Notes under the pieces: model-generated
The model's input: only the letters and a program-made list of their open reading frames with translations
Told to the model about the DNA's origin: nothing
Databases searched by the model: none
From: Dehalococcoidales bacterium
Lineage (GTDB): Bacteria > Chloroflexota > Dehalococcoidia > Dehalococcoidales > Fen-1064
DNA: 12,201 nucleotides
Direction of reading: 5' to 3'
NCBI GenBank assembly: GCA_028713395.1
Contig: JAQTOJ010000036.1
Coordinates: 1-12,201 of the forward strand
Made by a program: the position numbers and the translations under genes
Shown: positions 7,230-12,201 of the stretch, piece by piece
How the letters are laid out: each line of letters starts with the position of its first letter
Position numbering within the stretch: the stretch's first letter is position 1

Positions 7230-7925
7230 TCACTTTTCGGAGGTGAATTTGTATCCGACGCCGGGAATAGTAACGATAAATTCCGGATTGGCCGGGTCTT
7301 TTTCTATTTTGAGACGCAGTCTACCGATGAAGACATGAAGGTATTGTTTTTCATCATGGTATTCCGGTCCCCAGACCTTGTTGAGAAGATGGGGGTGGGT
7401 CAATACCTTGCCGGCGTTGCAGGTAAGCTCTTGAAGTAAATTGAACTCCGTGCTGGTGAGATTAACCGGTTTTTCTTTGATGGTAACCAGTCTTTGGGCG
7501 AAATTAATGGTGAGATCCCCACTGGTGAAAGTGGCGGGCGTAACAGCTTCGCCGAGATTCTGCACGCGACGGAGCACCGCTTTGACGCGGGAAACCAATT
7601 CCGCCGTGCCGAAAGGTTTGGTGATATAGTCATCCGCCCCCATATCCAGACACCTGGTTTTGTCTTCTTCTTTAGCTTTGGCGCTGACCATGATGATGGG
7701 GACAGGCGACCATTGGCGGATGCGGTGGCAAACCTCGAAACCATCAAGCCCCGGCATGATGATATCCAGAATGATCAGGTCCGGCATTTCTTTTTCCAGC
7801 TTTTCCATGGCATCGGCGCCATCGGTGGCGGTAACAATATCATAGCCGTTATCCTTCAACACCATGCGCAAGTAACGCACGATATTGGGTTCGTCATCCA
7901 CTACCAGGATTTTTCTTTTATTCAT
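7230..7925 (-). CDS. OmpR/KdpE-family DNA-binding response regulator
   Basis: 231 residues in the usual two-domain layout. The receiver (about 4-118) has acidic residues D10/D11, phospho-acceptor Asp54 followed by I-I-M-P-G, Ser81 in V-S-A, and K-P-F (Lys103). The C-terminal winged helix (about 133-229) contains L-T-S-T-E-F-N-L-L, the recognition-helix region with G-R-L-R-L-K-I-E and the ending P-G-V-G-Y-K-F. It should bind DNA as a dimer when phosphorylated and control transcription; the targets are not shown. KdpE is the closest type by overall look, but no potassium-transport genes lie nearby, so no symbol is given. The ATG overlaps the preceding receiver gene's stop as ATGA, supporting co-translation. 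Confidence 0.94.
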   Translation of the reverse strand: MNKRKILVVDDEPNIVRYLRMVLKDNGYDIVTATDGADAMEKLEKEMPDLIILDIIMPGLDGFEVCHRIRQWSPVPIIMVSAKAKEEDKTRCLDMGADDYITKPFGTAELVSRVKAVLRRVQNLGEAVTPATFTSGDLTINFAQRLVTIKEKPVNLTSTEFNLLQELTCNAGKVLTHPHLLNKVWGPEYHDEKQYLHVFIGRLRLKIEKDPANPEFIVTIPGVGYKFTSEK

Positions 7926-8326
7926 GCGTCCGCTTTCTTTTTATTATCTTGTAATGTGTTAGAGATAATAGTTTTTAGCTCATCGGGGGTGAAAGGTTTG
8001 GGCAAATACGGTCTGCCTGATTCCTCAATAAAATTTTCAATATTATTGCTCATAGTATCGCCGGTTGTAAAGATTACCCCCGGAATGAGCCCGGGGTGGT
8101 GTTCCTGCATCCAGGTATAGAGTTCTTTGCCGCTCATGGCGGGAGTGCGGATATCCAGTAAACAAACATCAAAATCATTACTTGCCAGCATGGTCTGTGC
8201 CATCCGGCCGTTGGCCGCGATAAAAACCTGCGTTTGATCATTGGTCAAAACCCGCACGACGATTTCACTGATGGCAGGTTCGTCCTCCACGACGAGAATT
8301 CGTGTGAATGGCTTATCGTTCTTCAA
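7922..8326 (-). CDS. Stand-alone receiver-domain response regulator
   Basis: 134 residues consisting of one CheY-like receiver and a short lysine-rich tail. Acidic pocket E14/D15, phospho-acceptor Asp58, Thr87/Thr88 and K-P-F (Lys110) are all present, so it should accept phosphate. There is no DNA-binding or enzymatic output. The start is TTG, chosen because no ATG or GTG precedes the receiver in this frame near the junction and AAAGG lies 6 nt upstream. The gene overlaps the upstream kinase by 14 nt and the next response regulator by 4 nt. It may be a phosphate sink, an intermediate in a relay, or a detached receiver of the upstream kinase. Confidence 0.88.
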   Translation of the reverse strand: MKNDKPFTRILVVEDEPAISEIVVRVLTNDQTQVFIAANGRMAQTMLASNDFDVCLLDIRTPAMSGKELYTWMQEHHPGLIPGVIFTTGDTMSNNIENFIEESGRPYLPKPFTPDELKTIISNTLQDNKKKADA

Positions 8327-11300
8327 TAAAGACCTTTGCCTTTTCCGGCGGATTGGGGTTAACCGGTAATTCTACATAAAAAGTAGAGCCTTTACCCGGT
8401 TCGCTTTCCACCCGGATACTGCCTTGATGCGCCGTAACGATGCCGTGGCAGATGCTTAACCCCAACCCGGTGCCTTTACCCACATCTTTGGTGGTGTAGA
8501 ACGGGTCAAAGATATGCCCGATGGCCGTGGGGGAAATACCGGGACCGTCATCATGCACAGTCACCCGGACTTTATCGTTTACCAAACGTGTTGATATGGT
8601 GAGGTTGCCCCGGCCGTTGGTTTCCGTCATAAAATATTCCGCGTTGATGATGATATTAAAGAACACCTGTTGAATCTGGAATTCGTCCACCATTATCCTG
8701 GGCAAATCAGGCGAAAGGTCTGTATGCACTTTGATATTTCTTACTTTATGCTCATGAGCGCGCATATCCAACACCAGTTTGATAATACTATTGAGATCAG
8801 ATAAACGGCGTTCTTCTTTGTGGCGGCGGGCAAAAGTAAGCAGGTTTTTGACGATATTCGCCGTTCTTTCCGCTTCACGATGGATCAGGTTGATATCGTC
8901 TTTGATATCCGCCGGGATCTCTTTATCCAGCAGCAGTTCTGAAAAACCGATGATCGAGGTTAACGGATTATTCAATTCGTGGGCAACGCCGGAGGCTAAT
9001 TCACCTATAGAAGCCAGCCGATCCGTGGCGATCATTTGTTCCTGCATACGTTTTCTTTCAGAGATATCGACCGTGATACCCCTCATGCCGATGATTTTGT
9101 TTTCTATCATAATCGGCCCGGCGTAGATTAGCACTGGGAAAATAGTACCATCCTGCTTCGTATGCGAATATTCTGTGCCCATCAACGTCCGACCGGCGAG
9201 TATCTGGCGGAAGTCTTCCCGGGCGCGCTCGCGTTGTTCCGGCACGGTGACATCCAGGAAACTGACCGGGCGATTGCGGTCCGGCGCGACGCCATAGGTC
9301 TTGATAGATTCGGCATTGGAATAGGTGAGTATGCCGTTAATATCGGTTTCCCAGATGCTTTGCGGTAACATATCCGCCAGTTCCCGGAAACGCGCTTCGC
9401 TCCTGGCGAGATTGACCTGGGCATCGATACTGGCGGTAATATCCTGGTAGAGCACTTGAAACTGCACTTGCCCGTTCCAGATCACTTCTTTGCGGAAGAC
9501 CTGGAGGTGCCTGACAGCGCCATCGGTGCGGACAATGCTGATCTGGTATTCACCGGGTATTGGCGCTCCCTGGAGGCGCAGTTCTTTTCTGACCTGGTGA
9601 TCACGGTAGCTATCTTCGGTATAGCGATCACGCGTCGGCACAGCGCTGAATTGTTCCAGATTAGCATATCCATAAATATCCAGAATGGTGCGGTTGGCAT
9701 ACAGCGTTTCGCCGGCAGCGCTGACAATACGCACACCGAGGGGTGAAGTATCCAGGGTGTTGCGGAAATTTGTTTCAGATAATTGCAGGAGTTTTTCCGT
9801 TTTTTTACGGGCGGTGAACTCATCCAAGGTCACGATCACCTGGAAGGGCTTTGATTCGCCGGCCCGGAACTGAGGGATGGCGTTAACGTACAACCAACGG
9901 TAGTCTTTATCCGACTGGGCGTAAAAACCCATGACCTCATCGAACACCGGTCGGCCGGTTTTCAGGGCGCGTATCGAGGGGTGTTCACCCGCCGGGTATT
10001 GCGTCCCGTCTTCTCTGAAGAATGTAAAAAATTCATCAATGGCGGCGGTATTTCTAATTTGGGTTTGAGGGACGTCCACAATTTTTAATGCCGCAGGGTT
10101 GGCCGCAACCATTTCACCATCAGCGTTATGGATGACGATGCCGGTGGGCAGGTTTTCATAGAGGGAACGGAAGCGAACCTCGGATTCGGAGAGGAGTTTT
10201 TCCGTCTCTTTGCGGGCGGTGATATCGACGATCATTGGCAAGTAAAAGAGGGGTTGGCCAGCGGGATCGCGCACGACGGTGACGGAAAGGTGTCCCCAAA
10301 CCACCCGGCCGTCTTTGCGGAGGTAGCGCTTATCAGTGACATATTGTTTGATTTCGTCTTGATTCAGCCGCTCGATTTGTTCGTTGTCAGCGGTCAGATC
10401 ATCCGGGTGGGTGATGTCACGGAAAGTGAAGGCGGACATTTCCTCATCGGTATAGCCGATCATCTGACTGAAGGACTGGTTGACCCGACGGAATTTGTAA
10501 TCCAACCCGACAATGGCGGCACCGATGGGGGAGAGATCAAAAATACTGCGGAAACGTTCTTCGCTTTCTTTCATGGCTTCGGATGCTTTTTTACTTTCCG
10601 TGATATCGATATAGCTGACCATGTAGTGAGGCTCGCCGTCCCAGGTGACTCTTTTACGGAAAGCGAGCAGGGTGTGCCGGCTGCCGTCTTTGCGGATGAT
10701 CTCCAGTTGGTATTCATCAGGTGGCCTTTCACCCCGGAGCGCTTGTGCCCGCCTTTGTAAATTTTCCTGGTAAGAGAGAGGCGAAAGCCGTTGCTCACGG
10801 GGGGTATCGTTAAATTCGTTGATGTCTTTAAAGCCGTACATATCCAGTAAAGCACGGTTCATGTAGATAGTTTCACCCGCAGCTTTGGAGATGAGCACCC
10901 CCATAGGAGATTGGGCGATGGAATTGCGGAAATTGGCTTCTGATTTCTTGAGAGCGTCTTCAACCAGGACCCGCTGGGTGATATTTTCGTGGGCGATAAC
11001 AATGCGGCGGGTGTTACTGCCCGGTTCGATATACGGCGTGACCCGTCCGCTAAACCAACGTTTTTCATTGGGTGAGTGACAAGGGTATTCCATTTCAAAG
11101 GAGCTTATACCACCGGATAACACATCTTTGATGCCGGTCAAGAACCTTGAAGCCGTGACATTGTCTTCACCGAGGGTCTTTTCAATCACCGTGAAGTAAT
11201 TTGCGCCCTCGTTGGTTTGCCCGGCAACACCGCCATTGGCCGCGGCAAATTGCCGCCAAGCGCTATTGACGGCGAGGATGATCCCGTTTTCATCTACCAG

Positions 11301-12201
11301 GCAGATGTGGGCGCTGAGGGAATCAAGTGTAGATTGGGTAATCTGTTGTGAATGCCGGAGGATCTCTTCCGCCCGTTGCCGCGCGGTGACATCGTTATAG
11401 ACCGCCACGATCTCGCCGGTGGGTTGTTTATAGACCCAATTTTCCCGCCAGGAGCCTTTATCGCGGTCGTCACTGTAAAGGGTGGGTTCAAGGTAAGCCG
11501 GTTGTCCGGTGCGCCAGACCTGTGAAAACACATCAAGCAAACCGAACCGGCGCACGCCCGGAAAAACCCGGGTTACTTTTTTACCGATGACCTGGCGCCG
11601 CTGAATGTGCTCAATCTGTTCCGCGGCTTTATTGAAGTGGGTGATAATAAAGTCATCACCGTTATCAACCGCCTGGTAAACCGCCACACCGCTGGTCATT
11701 GTCTCAAACAAAGTGCGGTATTGTTCTTCACTTTGTTTGATGGCTTCTTCAGCTTTTTTACGTTCGGTAATATTCCGGATATTACATTGGATGATCGTGG
11801 TGTTGTCCACATCGTAGACATTACTGACAAACTCCACATCAAACCGTCTTCCGTCTGAGGTTTGAAGAGGTAAATCAGCATAGCGGATATATTTCTTTTT
11901 TTGTAGTTCCAGGAGGTTGGCTTTGTTGGCAAAGATATCTTTGAAGAAACCTAATTCCCAGAGTTGCTTGCCCAAAAAATGATCGCGAGTGACACCGAGC
12001 ATTTCAACTAAATAGGGGTTGACATCAATGATTTGACCGGTTTGTGCATCCAGTATTAAAATACCGTCTTTAGCCGCTTCAAAAAGGCGGCGATAACGGA
12101 TTTCAGAGGCTAAAATATCGTGTTCGGCTTGCTTGCGTTCGGTGATATCGCGAATAATCATGGTGGTGCGTTGTTCGCCATGCATATCCGTATAAATTTT
12201 A
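8313..12201 (-). CDS. Large multi-PAS sensor histidine kinase (5' end outside the window)
   Basis: At least 1295 residues; the frame stays open to the right edge. The ATG at 12185 is not taken as the start, because the codons before it and the first residues (M-I-I-R-D-I-T-E-R-K) form the tail of another PAS/PAC domain. Numbering from that Met, eight complete PAS domains follow at about 30-141, 156-268, 285-403, 419-529, 545-656, 672-791, 807-917 and 933-1042, most ending in a D-I-T-x-R-K-like PAC tail and joined by helical linkers. The kinase core has V-A-H-E-L-N-N-P (His1069), N1177 in the N-box, D-D-G-P-G-I (1212-1217) and G-T-G-L-G-L (1238-1243). No membrane helix is visible, so a cytosolic sensor is likely; ligands or cofactors are unknown. 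It heads the cluster with both response regulators. Confidence 0.93.
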   Translation of the reverse strand, partial: KIYTDMHGEQRTTMIIRDITERKQAEHDILASEIRYRRLFEAAKDGILILDAQTGQIIDVNPYLVEMLGVTRDHFLGKQLWELGFFKDIFANKANLLELQKKKYIRYADLPLQTSDGRRFDVEFVSNVYDVDNTTIIQCNIRNITERKKAEEAIKQSEEQYRTLFETMTSGVAVYQAVDNGDDFIITHFNKAAEQIEHIQRRQVIGKKVTRVFPGVRRFGLLDVFSQVWRTGQPAYLEPTLYSDDRDKGSWRENWVYKQPTGEIVAVYNDVTARQRAEEILRHSQQITQSTLDSLSAHICLVDENGIILAVNSAWRQFAAANGGVAGQTNEGANYFTVIEKTLGEDNVTASRFLTGIKDVLSGGISSFEMEYPCHSPNEKRWFSGRVTPYIEPGSNTRRIVIAHENITQRVLVEDALKKSEANFRNSIAQSPMGVLISKAAGETIYMNRALLDMYGFKDINEFNDTPREQRLSPLSYQENLQRRAQALRGERPPDEYQLEIIRKDGSRHTLLAFRKRVTWDGEPHYMVSYIDITESKKASEAMKESEERFRSIFDLSPIGAAIVGLDYKFRRVNQSFSQMIGYTDEEMSAFTFRDITHPDDLTADNEQIERLNQDEIKQYVTDKRYLRKDGRVVWGHLSVTVVRDPAGQPLFYLPMIVDITARKETEKLLSESEVRFRSLYENLPTGIVIHNADGEMVAANPAALKIVDVPQTQIRNTAAIDEFFTFFREDGTQYPAGEHPSIRALKTGRPVFDEVMGFYAQSDKDYRWLYVNAIPQFRAGESKPFQVIVTLDEFTARKKTEKLLQLSETNFRNTLDTSPLGVRIVSAAGETLYANRTILDIYGYANLEQFSAVPTRDRYTEDSYRDHQVRKELRLQGAPIPGEYQISIVRTDGAVRHLQVFRKEVIWNGQVQFQVLYQDITASIDAQVNLARSEARFRELADMLPQSIWETDINGILTYSNAESIKTYGVAPDRNRPVSFLDVTVPEQRERAREDFRQILAGRTLMGTEYSHTKQDGTIFPVLIYAGPIMIENKIIGMRGITVDISERKRMQEQMIATDRLASIGELASGVAHELNNPLTSIIGFSELLLDKEIPADIKDDINLIHREAERTANIVKNLLTFARRHKEERRLSDLNSIIKLVLDMRAHEHKVRNIKVHTDLSPDLPRIMVDEFQIQQVFFNIIINAEYFMTETNGRGNLTISTRLVNDKVRVTVHDDGPGISPTAIGHIFDPFYTTKDVGKGTGLGLSICHGIVTAHQGSIRVESEPGKGSTFYVELPVNPNPPEKAKVFIEER
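8324..8337 (-). promoter_or_regulatory. RBS and TTG start of the stand-alone receiver
   Basis: On the - strand AAAGG (8337-8333), a 6-nt spacer and TTG (8326-8324), all inside the last codons of the upstream kinase. This decides an unusual start codon and implies translation coupled to the kinase. Confidence 0.6.
9435..10931 (-). repeat. Internal PAS duplication (fourth and seventh PAS domains)
   Basis: The PAS domains coded by 10931-10599 and 9767-9435 are both 111 residues and align without a gap, with about 48 identities counted by eye. Shared landmarks are F-R-N, S-P-x-G-V, A-A-G-E-T, L-D-x-Y-G, E-Y-Q, F-R-K and D-I-T. The other PAS domains in the protein are visibly more distant, so these two probably share a recent ancestor within the gene. 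Confidence 0.75.

Noticed and set aside
7494..8120. 208-codon open frame on the + strand across both response regulators
   Set aside because: It is antisense to two genes with intact catalytic residues, and its product has no recognisable domain.
10128..10760. 210-codon open frame on the + strand inside the large kinase
   Set aside because: It lies fully antisense to conserved PAS domains, shows no recognisable motif or RBS, and is a codon-usage shadow.
12183..12185. ATG at 12185 as the start of the large kinase
   Set aside because: The frame is open upstream to the window edge, and the residues on both sides of this Met read as one PAS/PAC tail, so it is an internal methionine.
4944..12201. 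Regulators of a reductive dehalogenase operon, as in organohalide-respiring Dehalococcoidia
   Set aside because: No rdhA or rdhB gene lies in the window. The link would rest only on the taxonomic guess and on PAS-rich soluble kinases.

Overview
The window reads as part of a free-living anaerobic bacterial chromosome with near-balanced base composition. The best guess is Chloroflexota, class Dehalococcoidia. That rests on remembered resemblance: purE-purB, rsmD-coaD followed by a small 2[4Fe-4S] ferredoxin, and soluble kinases packed with PAS domains. No rRNA or other taxonomic marker is present, so the assignment is tentative.

Left half, + strand (1-4920), is mostly housekeeping in short transcription units. 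The 3' end of purE overlaps purB by ATGA (purine synthesis). A 278-bp gap follows, holding three copies of a 19-nt repeat and small hairpins. Next come a cytosolic metallo-beta-lactamase-fold hydrolase and, 4 nt later, a predicted lipoprotein metallophosphoesterase. Then rsmD (16S rRNA methyltransferase) overlaps coaD (phosphopantetheine adenylyltransferase) by ATGA, followed by a 2[4Fe-4S] ferredoxin and a clear hairpin plus T-run terminator at 4866-4914. The first gene of two units (the MBL gene and rsmD) has a TATAAT box only 7-9 nt before its ATG and no Shine-Dalgarno sequence, so both mRNAs are probably leaderless. Genes inside units have good Shine-Dalgarno sites.

Right half, - strand (12201 down to 4944), is one signalling cluster read leftward. 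It holds a very large histidine kinase running off the window edge (eight complete PAS domains visible plus the tail of another), a stand-alone receiver protein starting at TTG and overlapping the kinase end by 14 nt, an OmpR/KdpE-type DNA-binding response regulator (ATGA overlap), and, after a 98-bp gap, a hybrid kinase with a seven-helix membrane module, PAS, kinase core and C-terminal receiver. The first three look translationally coupled. The likely circuit is soluble kinase to one or both response regulators, with the membrane kinase as a second input. No HPt domain is visible.

Nothing here proves an undescribed system. The most informative oddities are the kinase/receiver junction, which looks like a hybrid kinase split by one reading-frame step, the two leaderless-looking promoters, the gapless PAS duplication inside the giant kinase, and the short repeat family after purB.
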